Below are positions 50,263 through 60,759 of a stretch of 64,000 bases of DNA, piece after piece. The notes under the pieces are model-generated. The model saw nothing but the letters and a program-made list of their open reading frames with translations. It was not told the origin of the DNA and searched no databases. The stretch is taken from the NCBI GenBank assembly GCA_963783095.1, contig CAWAMR010000003.1, positions 62,001 to 126,000 on the forward strand, written 5' to 3'. Numbering within the stretch: position 1 is the stretch's first letter; each line of letters begins with the position of its first letter. Source of the stretch: CAWAMR01 sp963783095 (GTDB taxonomy: Bacteria; Planctomycetota; Planctomycetia; Gemmatales; Gemmataceae). Both the position numbers and the translations under genes were made by a program.

Positions 50263-51351
50263 TCAGCGATGCAGCAACGTAACATCGTTGACATTCTTTT
50301 CCGCCACTTCCCTACTAATCTTCCCGGCCCGCAACAATTGTCGAACCGACTCGTCAAACGTGACCATCCCGGCCTCCCGACCGGTCACGAGATAATTGTC
50401 GATGCTTTCCAGTTTCCCGGTTCGAACGGCGTTGGCGATGGGGTGCGTGTTCCACAATATCTCAAGAGCAAGATGCCGTCTCGATCCGGCTTCGATGCCG
50501 GGCAGGAGCCTTTGACTGATGATCGTGCGCAGGCTGATCGCCAGTTGCGACCGGATGTATTGCTGGGCGTCGTGCGGAAAGAGATCGGCGTAGCGCGTGA
50601 TCGCTCCCTTCGCGTCGCGCGTATGCAGCGTCGAGAATACCAGATGGCCCGTCTCCGCTGCGCTGATCGCCATCTGCGCGGTGTCACGATCCCGGATTTC
50701 GCCGACCAGGATCACGTCGGGATCTTGCCGCAGTCCGTACTTCAAACCATCGGCAAAAGTCAGCACATCCCTGCCGACCTCACGTTGAGTGATCGCGGAA
50801 TGAGGCATCTTCGGGAAGCGATACTCAACCGGCTCCTCGACCGTGATAATGCGGTAGCCGCCGCGCTGATTCAATAGATTGACGATCATGGCCAGCGACG
50901 TGGTTTTCCCGGAGCCGGTTGCTCCGGTAACGATGACCAATCCATCACGAAGTGCTACCAGCCGTTCGCCCAGTGTCGCGGGAAAGCCGGCCCACTCGAA
51001 ATCGGGAATGCTGGTCGGGATCACGCGGAAGCAAGCACCGAAGTTTCCGCCATTGAGAAATAGATTGGCGCGAAAGCGTCCGATTCGACCGTCCAGCGGT
51101 ACTTCAAACGAAAAATCGAGGTTTTTTTGACTCTGAAGGTGAGTAAAGTCTTCCGGAGTGCAAAGCGTGCAGAGGATGGGCTGCAAATCGGGTTCTTTGA
51201 GCGGAGCTTCGGAGATTTCGGTTAAATCGCCGTGGAGCCGAACGATGGGAGGATAGCCGATGATAAGGTGCAAATCCGAAGCGCCGGTATCGAGCGCATG
51301 ATTTAACCAGGCACGGAGTCGATCCGGGACCGAGGGAACTTCCGGGTTCAT
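50263..51351 (-). CDS. PilT-like type IV pilus retraction ATPase
   Basis: 362 residues from the ATG at 51351; a longer frame to 51474 exists but has poor support. Secretion-ATPase features are LNHALDTGASDLHLIIGYPP at the N-terminus, Walker A VTGATGSGKTT (residue about 147), an Asp box ITVEEPVEYRF, Walker B PDVILVGEIRDRDTAQMA and a His box TGHLVFSTLHTRDA. It hydrolyses ATP to depolymerise or drive type IV pili. No other pilus gene is in the window. It is divergent from the STAND gene. Confidence 0.9.
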   Translation of the reverse strand: MNPEVPSVPDRLRAWLNHALDTGASDLHLIIGYPPIVRLHGDLTEISEAPLKEPDLQPILCTLCTPEDFTHLQSQKNLDFSFEVPLDGRIGRFRANLFLNGGNFGACFRVIPTSIPDFEWAGFPATLGERLVALRDGLVIVTGATGSGKTTSLAMIVNLLNQRGGYRIITVEEPVEYRFPKMPHSAITQREVGRDVLTFADGLKYGLRQDPDVILVGEIRDRDTAQMAISAAETGHLVFSTLHTRDAKGAITRYADLFPHDAQQYIRSQLAISLRTIISQRLLPGIEAGSRRHLALEILWNTHPIANAVRTGKLESIDNYLVTGREAGMVTFDESVRQLLRAGKISREVAEKNVNDVTLLHR

Positions 51352-51740
51352 GTCGTTCTTCTTCGAGTGGGGAAATAAGTCCAGATGATATTCTTCTTTT
51401 ATTATGCACGAAACTGGAGCGACTGTCCCTCTTGGTTTGTCACGCTTCTTGATTGCTCGAAGCATGAATCGCAAGTCAGGTCGTTGCGGCTTCCAGCCGA
51501 CACTATTCTCCCTTGGTTACCGCATGGTACAGCCCGACGAAAGTCCAAGACTGGAGTCTGGTCGTGGCGCATCTGAGAGCGTCATCATTGAGAGATTCAG
51601 GGATCGAAAGATACGACGGAGTATTGTTTGACCAACAGAATCGGGTTAGAATCACTGGGATGGAAATTTTCCACACATGTAGATCCTCTTCGCAACAACC
51701 CATCGGAGTTGGGTCGCAGCAAAGAAGACGAGGCAGTGCA
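51352..51740. other. divergent region upstream of the STAND gene
   Basis: About 390 bp between the PilT and STAND starts, presumably with both promoters. The plus-strand frame of the STAND protein is open back to 51513, so a longer N-terminus cannot be excluded. No repeat or RNA was seen. Confidence 0.4.
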
Positions 51741-54700
51741 ATGCCCTCATCAAGATCAACTGGAGGCGGTTCTGGAGGCGGGGGCGGGTATTCATTCCAG
51801 GATGCAATCACGACTTGGGTATCTGTCCAGATCTTGGCTGAACAAGGTTGTTCTTTGAGATGGGAGTTGCCCTCAGATGTCTCCTTCGCTCGCGTTTGCT
51901 GCGAAACACGTCATTCTGTCGATGATATCGCGATCCTCACTTCGGCTGGCGGTGGTATCTATATCCAGTCGAAACGTGGGATAACTTGTTCGAAAAGGTT
52001 GGATTTGGAACTTGCGAAAACGGTCGATCAATTCGTTCGGCAATTCAACACACAGCGACACAGTTCTGGGGGCGATCAACCCTGGAATCGACCCCTTGAT
52101 TCTGCCATTGATCGTCTGGTTTTAGTGACTGATCATCCGGTCCCTGCTTGGGTTGTAGAAGATGCACCGAAGCTTCTACATCGGTTTCGGTCCGATTCAT
52201 CCTTCGCATCGATCAACGACGCGTGTCAAAATCAAAGAGAACGTGATTTTTCGAGAGTTCTCGTTGACCATATTCAGCGATCTTGGGAGGAAGTGGCGGG
52301 CCGATCCCCCCAATTAAAGGAAATCCGAGAATTGCTGGAGTTGGTCTGGTTTGACCATCTCGACTTGGGCATCGACGGGCGAGAGGGGACCGACGATCTG
52401 TTCGGCATGAACATGTTGCGCAACAGTGTACTCACGAAAGCTGATCAGGCCAAAACTGCGTATACATCGTTACAAGAATATTGCAAGGAGTTGAAGAATG
52501 GTAGACGCGGTGCCAATCGTCGAGAATTGCAGCGGGAATTGATCAGGAGCCAGATTAGTTTGGTTGCTGTGCGAAGCATTCGAGAAGACATTGGGAAACT
52601 AAGAGACCTGACACAGCATTGTCGCAGCACGCTTGAACGCTTTTCGCGGATTTTTGCCAGAGATGGCACGATTCGAATCAACCGTCCGATTCTTGACGCT
52701 ATCATCAGCGCTGTTGACCAGGATTCTGGGCACTGTCTGATCATCGGCGAGCCAGGGCAGGGAAATCGGGTATCTTGCATGATCTCGTGGAGCGACTTGC
52801 GGGTGGCTGGGATGTGGTGTGCGTCACCTCCACGTCGGTTGCAGCTTCCACAATTGGAGAACTTCGGCATGACCTCGGACTCGAACATGATTTATTCAAG
52901 ATCCTCCATGAATGGAATGAAAAAAAGCCCGGCATAGTTATCGTTGATGCATTGGATGCGATTCGCGGGACCGAAGCGTCTCAAACCTGGAAAGAGATTA
53001 TCCGGCAAATCATTCGAGAGAAAACCCGCTGGCGAGTGGTTGCTACTATTCGAAAGTATGATCTTCGTTGTGGGAGTGAATGGCAAGAGCTTTTCGCCGG
53101 CCAACCGCCTTTGAGCCATTATCAAGATCACGAATTTCGGGATGTTCGGCACGTCAATGTCTCTGCTTTTTCTGATGAAGAGCTAGCTCAACTGCCCAGC
53201 CAATCGACAGAGTTAGGAAACCTGCTACGGATGGTTCGGGACGAGCCTCTCTTTGAGTTGCTTCGACAACCATTCAATCTTCATCTCTCAAGTAGATTGC
53301 TCTCTGATGGGATTGGCGTTGAAGAACTTTCTCCACTCCGTACTCAACTTGAACTCTTGGATCGGTATTGGTCGAAGCGGGTGGGTGGCGAGGATGCCGC
53401 GCGATTGGGTCGTGAAAACGCCATCAAAACAATATGTAAGTGGATGGTGCAGTATTGCAAGATGCAAATCTCCACTTCATCTGGTACTCAGTTGGTAATG
53501 TCAGATTTTCTGGACCAACTCTTGAGATCAGGGATCTTGATCGAATCGAATCGATCTCAATACGAGTTTCAGCACCATATTATGTTCGACTATGCAGTTG
53601 AACGTTCACTTATTCGAACCCTGCAAACGAACGAATTGTGTGAATCGCTGCGCATCTCGACTCAGTTTCTTTTCGTTTATCCTAGCATCGCACTGCATTT
53701 TCAGCACCTTTGGGTTCGGGATCCTTCTCGCAAGGAGTTTTGGGAAACGACGCACGAAATCTTCGAGGCCGAGGGAGTTCCAATGGTTGCCAAGTTGATT
53801 GCACCTGCGGTGGCAGTCGAATCAGCCCGAATCCTTGAGGATTTGTCGCCTCTCTTACGAAGGCTGCAAAATCCCGGCGAAACCCCACCTGCCGCGGGAC
53901 AGCAAATAGTTCGACATCTTGTGGGTTGTTTGCTGGCGGCAGACGTGTCATTTTCTGATCCCTATGTTGATCTTTGGTGTCGATGGATCGTTGAAATATC
54001 GAGTATCCGCTCACGAATTATTATTCGGGGTGTGCTTATGTTGCTCGATCACCTGTCGACAACTGTTACTCAAGCGTCTCATGACCAGAGATCGTGGATA
54101 GGCGCGGCAGCAAGAAACTTACTTCAGTACGCCATTGAGCATCCTGATGATCGACTTTGGCTTTATCCCACGGTTTTAGTTGTTGTTTGCCGAACCATCG
54201 ACAGCGATCCTCACGCTTGCGTGGAATTACTAGAACATCTTTTCGAAGATGGGCCTTTGGATGGTGCCCGGATTGAGGGGCTGCTTCGGCTGTCATATGA
54301 AATCAAGAATGAGCATCTCGTGCGTTATGCTCCCGAAATTACCGAGCGTCTGTATTTGAAGGTGTTCGGGTTACGGGAGATCCCCGAAGGTTCGATATCC
54401 GCCGGTGGCCAGATTATTGCCTTGACAATGTCATTCCGCACTCACGTTGATGGCATCAAGTATTCTCTTGCGGAATCGTTTTCGGTGTTTCTAAAGTTCG
54501 CCCCTCAACATGCTTTTCGCGCTTTGGCAAGCGTCCTGGCACTCGATAATTCACATAACTCCTTCGCATCGATCCGAATTAGTTCTGAAAGCAATTTTGA
54601 CTACCAGGGTCAACAAGCCAGTTTCCTTGAAGATAACTGCCACATCTGGGATCAATCTTCCTATCCCAAGCATAACGATGTTTTGAGAATGGTTGCTGCG

Positions 54701-54757
54701 ATGATTGCCTATCTTCGAGTTCGAAATAATGCCCCTGAAACGGAGAACGAAGCATGA
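51741..54757 (+). CDS. nuclease-STAND NTPase, candidate anti-phage effector (Avs/Cap4-like), one frameshift
   Basis: About 1005 residues. Residues 1-170 resemble a PD-(D/E)xK nuclease: GGGGGYSFQDAITTWVSVQ, VDDIAIL (Asp near 60) and YIQSKRG (QxK near 75), like Cap4/DUF4297 DNA nucleases of STAND defence proteins. The NTPase follows: Walker A GEPGQGKSG (about 336), Walker B GIVIVDALDAI (about 397), WRVVATIRKYD, and a C-terminal FQHHIMFDYAVERSLI (about 612), a motif of such ATPases. The rest is helical. The frame breaks near 52765 (GGGG to GGG) in the Walker A. GC in lines counted is 43-47% here against 53-57% elsewhere. Its stop overlaps the next gene by ATGA. Confidence 0.65.
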
Positions 54758-56735
54758 ACGCGTCCCAAGAGGCACTTTCGCTCAGTGAGAAGTTTAGTCT
54801 TCTTGTTCGAACACAGAAATCCGCCATCATTTGGAGGAGACTATTGCAATGGGGTGCAGAACAACCTCAATTGCTATTATCACACCTATTACCTTTGGTT
54901 GAATCGGAGCCTATTCTTGCATCACCAGATACGTCAACCGAAGCAGGGTCTTTTCTTCATGAGGTCTATCCACTTCTCGACAAGTCGCAGCGTGAACGGA
55001 TCGAGGGTCTGATACTTCGACTTCCGACATCGACCTCCATACCTCAACATTCTCGGCATGGTGGGACCAGGAGAGACTATCTGTTGGGATGTTTACCTCT
55101 TGAATTTGTCTCGACCGAAGCAGCAAAATGCTGTCTCGGAGAACTGCAACAAAACAATCGCATGCCGTCAGACGTGTCGCAAAATACCGAGTGTCAGTTC
55201 GAAGGATGGTTAGAATCAACAAACCAAGAACCGCAAGACGTCTCAAACGATTCCCCTGCAACAACGGCCTACCAAGAAAAAATAAACCCATTGGTGGTAT
55301 TCCGCGAGCAATGGACCAACGCAATTCCATCTATGGGAGATATCGACAAGATTTTCCCTCTTCTAGCGGCGTGCGCGAAATTCCTACGAACGAATTCAAA
55401 CGATCCGACCTTTCGGGATTTGGAGACAAACGGTGCGAAGAGATTGCTTCATGTTGCGTTTCTATTTTGCAGAATGGCGAGGTCTTTCAAAATCCCAAGA
55501 TGATAAATGAATTGCGCGAATGGCTTCTCGAAATAAGCAATGATCCCATCCCTTCGCATGATGTCTACGGTTTTTCCAGCGTACCAAGTTGGAGTTCCCC
55601 ATCGCCGCGACTGACAGCAACTCAAGGGATAATGCTTCTATCACGAGATATGAAAAGTGCTTCTCTCGAGGTCCTGGATTCAGTCGAACGACTCAGCCGT
55701 GATTCTGTTGGTGCCATCCGATATCAAGTCGCCGAACGATTGCTTAACATCTATCATTATGATCCAGAACGGGTATGGCGGGTTATTGATTCGTTTGCAG
55801 AAGAATCATGCTCGAGCGTTTTGGCGATTTTCCTCGCCAAGACTCTCTGGCCATTGTTGACAGTATCAGACTCGATTTTCAACCAAGTCATCGACACTAC
55901 TGAGAGAATTTTCTCTCGCATCAGCGAATGGCAATGTGTGGATCATTCGTCTAACCCGCTCACGTATTCGCAACAAATTCTTGCTGACGCCTACCTTCAC
56001 AAAGGTCATGGCCGGATATTGGAATTGCTTTCGAAGAGTCTAATGAAGGGAAATATCGCCTCCGATATTCTCAGCCTATTACGTAACAGACTCAATGAGC
56101 GAATTCCGCCGAATCGTCTGCTCGACTCATTGGACTCTTTTCGCAAACATGCTTGGGAATTAATGACAATCATTTGTAAATACGCTACCCAGCTATGGTT
56201 CGAATCCCGAGGACTTCGCTCGCAGATACCAACCGAGCAAATTTCCACCGAGGTCATTGAATTCCAACAAAGACTCTTTCACCTGTTAGACTACGCGGCA
56301 TTGACATTGCAGGCCGCGTCTGGAGCTTTACACAAGAGAAACACAGCGACAGAAGTGAAAAGTCCCGCCACCCGAGAACACGAAAGAGCATTTTTAGCAT
56401 CTGCTCGGATGAGCATTCAATATCTGGGATCAGTCGGCGAGCCAAAAGTTGTCCACCATATCGTGGAAATGCTTCGCAGCTGTATTGATTCAGATCCTCC
56501 ATTGGTGTTCGACCTAGTTGCGAAGATCCTCGGAACCGCGATCGAAAAGGGTTATCAGTATGAATCGATGGCGGTGGGTGTCGTTGTCCAGATCATCGAA
56601 CGGTATCTTGCGGACTATCCTACCCTATTACAGCAAAGTTCAAATCAGGAAGCACTCCTCCGCATACTGGACGCATTCATTGAATGGCCGAACGCACGAA
56701 AACTGACCTATCGCCTCAGCGATGTCTATCGCTGA
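54754..56735 (+). CDS. large helical protein paired with the STAND NTPase, one frameshift
   Basis: About 660 residues after rejoining near 55490. It has no recognised catalytic motif. It is rich in amphipathic helices (SEKFSLLVRTQKSAIIWRRL, LNIYHYDPERVWRVIDSF, ILELLSKSLMKGNIASDIL, RRLEALLRILDAF-like), a TPR/HEAT-like repeat pattern. The ATG overlaps the stop of the STAND gene by ATGA. Either it is a separate sensor or regulator subunit, or the C-terminal, target-recognition half of one 1660-residue STAND protein split by a missing base; the repeat region of Avs-type proteins has that length and position. Confidence 0.55.
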
Positions 56736-56758
56736 TCTTGCCACCACGGGAGAATCGC

Positions 56759-58207
56759 ATGCACGCCGTCAGGCTCACTCTCTTGATTCTTGCAGACTCT
56801 TCGATGACGCGGACCATCTCGTTCATGCCCTTGCTGCTCTTGGCATCGCCTCTTTATTCCGCCGAGAAGAAATTGCCCAATATCGTTATTGTTTTCGCCG
56901 ATGATCTGGGCTACGGCGACCTTGCCTGTTACGGCAACAAGAATATTCGCACGCCGAATCTCGATCGGATGGCGCAGCATGGCGCACGCTTCACCGATTT
57001 CTACGTGGCCCAAGCCGTTTGCTCGGCTTCGCGGACCGCCTTGTTGACCGGCTGTTATCCCAACCGCATCGGAATCCTGGGCGCACTGGGGCCAACGTCG
57101 AAGACCGGTATCAGCGATAAGGAAACAACCATCGCTCAGATGCTGAAAAAGCTCGGCTACGCCACGGCGATTTACGGCAAATGGCATCTTGGGCACCATC
57201 CGCGCTTCCTGCCGACCCGACATGGCTTCGATGACTATTTCGGCTTACCATATTCCAACGACATGTGGCCGAAACATCCCACGGCAAAGTTTCCGGATTT
57301 GCCGCTGATCGAGGCGGATAAGACGATCCAGACCAATCCCGACCAGCGAAACTTGACGACGTGGTATACGGAACATGCGGTGAAGTTCATCGACAAGAAC
57401 AAGGACAATCCCTTTTTCCTGTATGTGCCGCACAACATGCCGCATGTGCCGCTGCATGTGTCGGATAAATTTGCCGGCAAGTCAAAGCAGGGTTTGTACG
57501 GCGATGTGATCGAGGAAATCGACTGGTCGGTCGGCGAAATTCTCAAAGCCATCGCCAGGAACGGCCTGGACGACAACACGCTGGTGATCTTCACTTCCGA
57601 CAACGGCCCCTGGCTACCGTACGGTTCGCACGCCGGCTCTGCCGGTCCCCTCCGCGAAGGCAAAGCAAGTTCGTTCGATGGCGGAGTGCGCGAGCCATTC
57701 ATCGCCCGCTGGCCCGGACACATCACCGCGGGGAAAGTGTGCAAGGAACCGGCGATGACGATCGACCTCTTACCGACGATCGCCAAATTGACTGGTGCAG
57801 AGTTACCAAAACTCAAAATCGATGGACTGGATATTTCCTCGCTACTGCTGAAGCCGGAGGAAGGGAAAAGTCCCCACCAGGCGTTGTACTTTTACTGGGG
57901 ACGGGAGTTGCAAGCGCTTCGATCTGGCAAATGGAAACTGCATTTTCCGCACACTTACCCGGTCGTAAAAGGCAAGGCACCCGCAGAAGGCAAGCCAGCC
58001 GGGGGCGGAACCGAGAAAATCGAATTGGCGTTGTTTGATCTGGAAGCCGACATTGGTGAGCGACTTAATGTTGTCGAGAAACACCCGGAGATTGTTGAGC
58101 AAATGAAAAAGCTGGCGGAGGCGGCACGCGAGGAACTCGGTGATTCGGCAATGAAACGGGTCGGGAAAGGCGTTCGTCCGCCTGGAATGGTGGACGAGAA
58201 AAAGTAA
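56759..58207 (+). CDS. FGly-type sulfatase, exported
   Basis: 482 residues from the ATG at 56759 (GGGAGAAT upstream). A signal peptide ends near SPLYSA (residue about 35). Sulfatase features are IVIVFADDLGYGD (first Asp pair), AQAVCSASRTALLTGCYPNR with CxxxR for formylglycine modification (residue about 84), KWHLGHH and FTSDNGPW with the second Asp-Asn pair. It releases sulfate from glycans or small molecules. Maturation needs an FGE/SUMF1 enzyme, for which the family member at 12.3 kb lacks the full cysteine pair. Followed by a convergent DUF4058 gene. Confidence 0.9.
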   Translation: MHAVRLTLLILADSSMTRTISFMPLLLLASPLYSAEKKLPNIVIVFADDLGYGDLACYGNKNIRTPNLDRMAQHGARFTDFYVAQAVCSASRTALLTGCYPNRIGILGALGPTSKTGISDKETTIAQMLKKLGYATAIYGKWHLGHHPRFLPTRHGFDDYFGLPYSNDMWPKHPTAKFPDLPLIEADKTIQTNPDQRNLTTWYTEHAVKFIDKNKDNPFFLYVPHNMPHVPLHVSDKFAGKSKQGLYGDVIEEIDWSVGEILKAIARNGLDDNTLVIFTSDNGPWLPYGSHAGSAGPLREGKASSFDGGVREPFIARWPGHITAGKVCKEPAMTIDLLPTIAKLTGAELPKLKIDGLDISSLLLKPEEGKSPHQALYFYWGRELQALRSGKWKLHFPHTYPVVKGKAPAEGKPAGGGTEKIELALFDLEADIGERLNVVEKHPEIVEQMKKLAEAAREELGDSAMKRVGKGVRPPGMVDEKK

Positions 58208-58224
58208 GACTGGCATGCCTTGAA

Positions 58225-58950
58225 TCAGCCGGCGTGCGGAATGCGCAAATCGACGCATGTTGCCATGTAACTTGCCTCCAGGTCCAGTGGTACCGCTAGT
58301 TCCGGCCCAAGCCAAAGCGGAACGGTCGGCAATGGCCGATTGATCTCCAGTGGGAATGGCCAGGCGAATAGTTTTCCATCGCCCGCGGAAACAACCGGGT
58401 GGTATGAGGTAGCCGAGAACGACATCGGAGCCTCTGGGTCTGTTGCGACTCCGAGTGCAGTCAATAGATCGGCGCGAAGATCGGCTCGGCAAGTGGTGAC
58501 GACATCGACAACTACCAACCCACACCCGCGCCGAAGGTACTCCGCGCACTTTTCGGCGAAGGCTTCGCGTGCGAACGGTCGATCCTTGTTCCGGGGACTG
58601 GCCAGTTCGATGGCTGCGGCAAGCTGTGGGTCTCCGTCATCCGTGAGAATTTCGACTCTCACATCATCCGCATCCGGCCATTCGACTGCCAGCACCAATT
58701 CCGGGGCTGGGGGAAGCCACGATTCGGGTTCGGCAGATTCGCCTGCTTCCGCATTTGCTTCCAACTCGCGTACTGTAGCGACATCGATTTCAACTGGTCC
58801 TCCTCGATCCAAGAATGGCACAGCGTAGTAACCGTGCGGAAGAACACCACCGTTGAGCAGCCGAGCCATTGCCGCAGCCCAAGCGCCGTGGAATGCTCGC
58901 CACGGGTGAGTTCGGCTTAGAGGCGGATGAAAGTGGTCCAAGAGCGGCAT
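58225..58950 (-). CDS. DUF4058 protein (second copy)
   Basis: 241 residues, intact. MPLLDHFHPPLSRTHPWRAF and WAAAMARLLNGGVLPHGYYA at the N-terminus, VEIDVATVRELEA, then IELASPRNKDRPFAREAFAE and LVVVDVVTTCRADL show the DUF4058 family, here with the longer variant lead. It shares the fold and unknown role of the copy at 40717-41460, but their sequences differ strongly. It converges with the sulfatase gene (17 bp apart). Confidence 0.85.
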   Translation of the reverse strand: MPLLDHFHPPLSRTHPWRAFHGAWAAAMARLLNGGVLPHGYYAVPFLDRGGPVEIDVATVRELEANAEAGESAEPESWLPPAPELVLAVEWPDADDVRVEILTDDGDPQLAAAIELASPRNKDRPFAREAFAEKCAEYLRRGCGLVVVDVVTTCRADLRADLLTALGVATDPEAPMSFSATSYHPVVSAGDGKLFAWPFPLEINRPLPTVPLWLGPELAVPLDLEASYMATCVDLRIPHAG

Positions 58951-59074
58951 GGCGAACTCCGGATAAGGCCGTGGGTCATTCTATCAGAGTGAAGCCGACG
59001 TTGCAGGTTGTACGTGGCTCAGTCTTCGGAGCCGGATAGCGCTGAGAATAGATTGGCGATTTTGTTGCTGAGCC

Positions 59075-59220
59075 TCTGACAGAGCCGGAAGCGTTAGCGA
59101 AGAGAGAAACCCTACTCTTCGCTAACGCTTCCGGCTCTGTCAGAGAAGCACTACTCTTCGCTAACGCTTCCGGCTCTGTCAGAGAAGCGCTACTCTTCGC
59201 TAACGCTTCCGGCTCTGTCA
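59075..59220. repeat. 39-bp direct repeats with an upstream inverted copy
   Basis: A unit starting CTACTCTTCGCTAACGCTTC recurs at 59112, 59151 and 59190 (period 39, the last copy cut by the serine hydrolase gene end at 59218). An inverted 30-bp copy is at 59075-59104, so one arm and repeats can pair into a hairpin. The stop codon of the hydrolase is within the last copy. Confidence 0.8.
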
Positions 59221-60339
59221 AACCATCGCGGCGCAAACCACGTTGCACAACCTTGCCAGGAATCTCCCTTCCGGTTCCTGGGGCTGGGTTGTGAAGAGAA
59301 CGCAGTACGACTCCGTTTGCGGGTCGATCCAGCAAACAGTTCCGGTTGCGCCCCAGTGGCCGTAAGCGTGTGGGCCAAGCAGGTCTCCGAAGTTGGCTGA
59401 ATGAGCGGGCCAGTTGAGCCGCCAGCCTAGCCCCCAGGGTTTGCAGCGTCGATCTTCTTCCGGAACCCCTGGCATAAAAGTAAACTGGTTCACGGTCATC
59501 ACTCGCACCGTGGAGGGTGAGAGAATGCGGACTCCATCGAGAATCCCGCCGTTGAGCATCATTTGGCAATAGCGGGCAAAGTCGGCGGGAGATGTAATCA
59601 GCCCGCCCCAGGGAGCACCGAACGCCAACCACCAAGGACTGTTCCAGTTGTAGTTAATGCGCTCTGGTTCATCGGGGACGCGGATGCCGGCAATGCGATC
59701 TCTCTTGGCCGGATCCCAGCCGAGCAACGTATGCGTCATCTCCAGAGGTTCAAACACTTCCTTGCGAAGAAACTCGGCGATCGTCTTGCCCGAAACCTGA
59801 TGCACAATCTCTGCCAATAGTGCAGTACCCATGCTCTGGTAACTTACTTTCGTGCCGGCCGGGAACAGTAAAGGTTCCTTGCAAATGGCTTCGATGAATG
59901 CCGAAAAGGGTTGATGTGCTTTTCGCAAATCCTCGTTGGCGGCCAGCATGTCCGGCAGGCCGCTGGTATGGGTCATCAGATGACGAATTTGAATCGCTTC
60001 TCGTCCGTCGCCGTCGAACTTGGGAATGTATCGATTGGCGGGATCGCCGAGCGCCAGATGGCCGCGTTCGACGAGCATCATGGCGGCCCCGACCACGACC
60101 GGCTTGGTGATGGAGGCGATGAGGAACAGGGCATCCTTGCGAATAGGCGGTGAGTCCTTGTCGGGTTTCTGGCGTCCGACCAGAAGCGGTTCGATCATCT
60201 TACCCTTACGGCCGATCGCCAGACCAGCCGCTGGAATTTTATCCGTGCTGGTCCAGGACTTCAGAAGCTCGAATGCCTTCTGAAGGCGCGCGGGATCATA
60301 ACCAATCTCAGCGGGCTTGGCCTGCGGCAGAGCAGCCAT
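59218..60339 (-). CDS. serine hydrolase, class C beta-lactamase/esterase family
   Basis: 373 residues, intact, apparently without a signal peptide. Catalytic features are SITK (FLIASITKPVVVGAAMML, residue about 80), the YxN-like YQSMG (about 171) and HWGATG near residue 340 in place of KTG. The family includes beta-lactamases, D-amino-acid peptidases, esterases and polyglycine hydrolases; here the substrate is unknown. The last codons carry the 39-bp repeat. A BTRD1-like gene is 21 bp upstream and may supply a partner domain. Confidence 0.85.
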   Translation of the reverse strand: MAALPQAKPAEIGYDPARLQKAFELLKSWTSTDKIPAAGLAIGRKGKMIEPLLVGRQKPDKDSPPIRKDALFLIASITKPVVVGAAMMLVERGHLALGDPANRYIPKFDGDGREAIQIRHLMTHTSGLPDMLAANEDLRKAHQPFSAFIEAICKEPLLFPAGTKVSYQSMGTALLAEIVHQVSGKTIAEFLRKEVFEPLEMTHTLLGWDPAKRDRIAGIRVPDEPERINYNWNSPWWLAFGAPWGGLITSPADFARYCQMMLNGGILDGVRILSPSTVRVMTVNQFTFMPGVPEEDRRCKPWGLGWRLNWPAHSANFGDLLGPHAYGHWGATGTVCWIDPQTESYCVLFTTQPQEPEGRFLARLCNVVCAAMV

Positions 60340-60360
60340 CTTCTTTCTCCTTGGCGTTAT

Positions 60361-60732
60361 TCACTTCACCTCCCACACCGCCCAAAAGCGATCCTCGCCA
60401 TTTATTCTCCACGTCGATTTCAGTACTTCGGTGTAGCCTGCCTGTGTAAGTTGAGTAGTCCGAAAATGGTAGGCATTGCGATCCATGCCGTGATGGCACC
60501 GAAACACGAGTGGTGTGGCGGGCTTATACCACTCGCCGTCGTAGTATGATTCGCCGGCTTTCTCGTAGCCCTTGATGCGCCTGAGCCGCCAGTCTTTCGT
60601 CCGAAGTTCGTCAAAAGTCTTTTGAAACTCGTCCGAATTCTGGCCCTTGAACACCCGTATCTCGGGGAGATCCTTGGGCGCAGGATAAAGGACGGCCAGC
60701 ATGATCATGCATTCGGAGACGGTAATGAGCAT
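60361..60732 (-). CDS. BTRD1 (bacterial tandem repeat domain 1)-like small protein
   Basis: 123 residues. EFQKTFDELRTKDWRLRRIK, GYEKAGESYYDGEWYKP and YHFRTTQLTQAGYTEVLKST with a final FWAVWEVK follow the BTRD1 pattern (FDELxxxGxR, YxAxWxK-type ends) seen in polyglycine hydrolase-like fusions, where repeats flank a beta-lactamase fold. Here it is a separate small gene 21 bp upstream of the serine hydrolase. Start may be at 60708 (MIMLAV). Confidence 0.55.
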   Translation of the reverse strand: MLITVSECMIMLAVLYPAPKDLPEIRVFKGQNSDEFQKTFDELRTKDWRLRRIKGYEKAGESYYDGEWYKPATPLVFRCHHGMDRNAYHFRTTQLTQAGYTEVLKSTWRINGEDRFWAVWEVK

Positions 60733-60759
60733 GGTCGGTTCCTCGAATCACCAACACAG

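Noticed and set aside
51741..56735. Restriction-modification system
   Set aside because: No methyltransferase motifs or specificity subunit are nearby; the nuclease-like domain is fused to a STAND-type NTPase.
58976..59635. Minus-strand frame encoding LTEPEALAKSSAS repeats
   Set aside because: The repeat peptide is a reading of the 39-bp intergenic repeats, and the frame overlaps the serine hydrolase gene.
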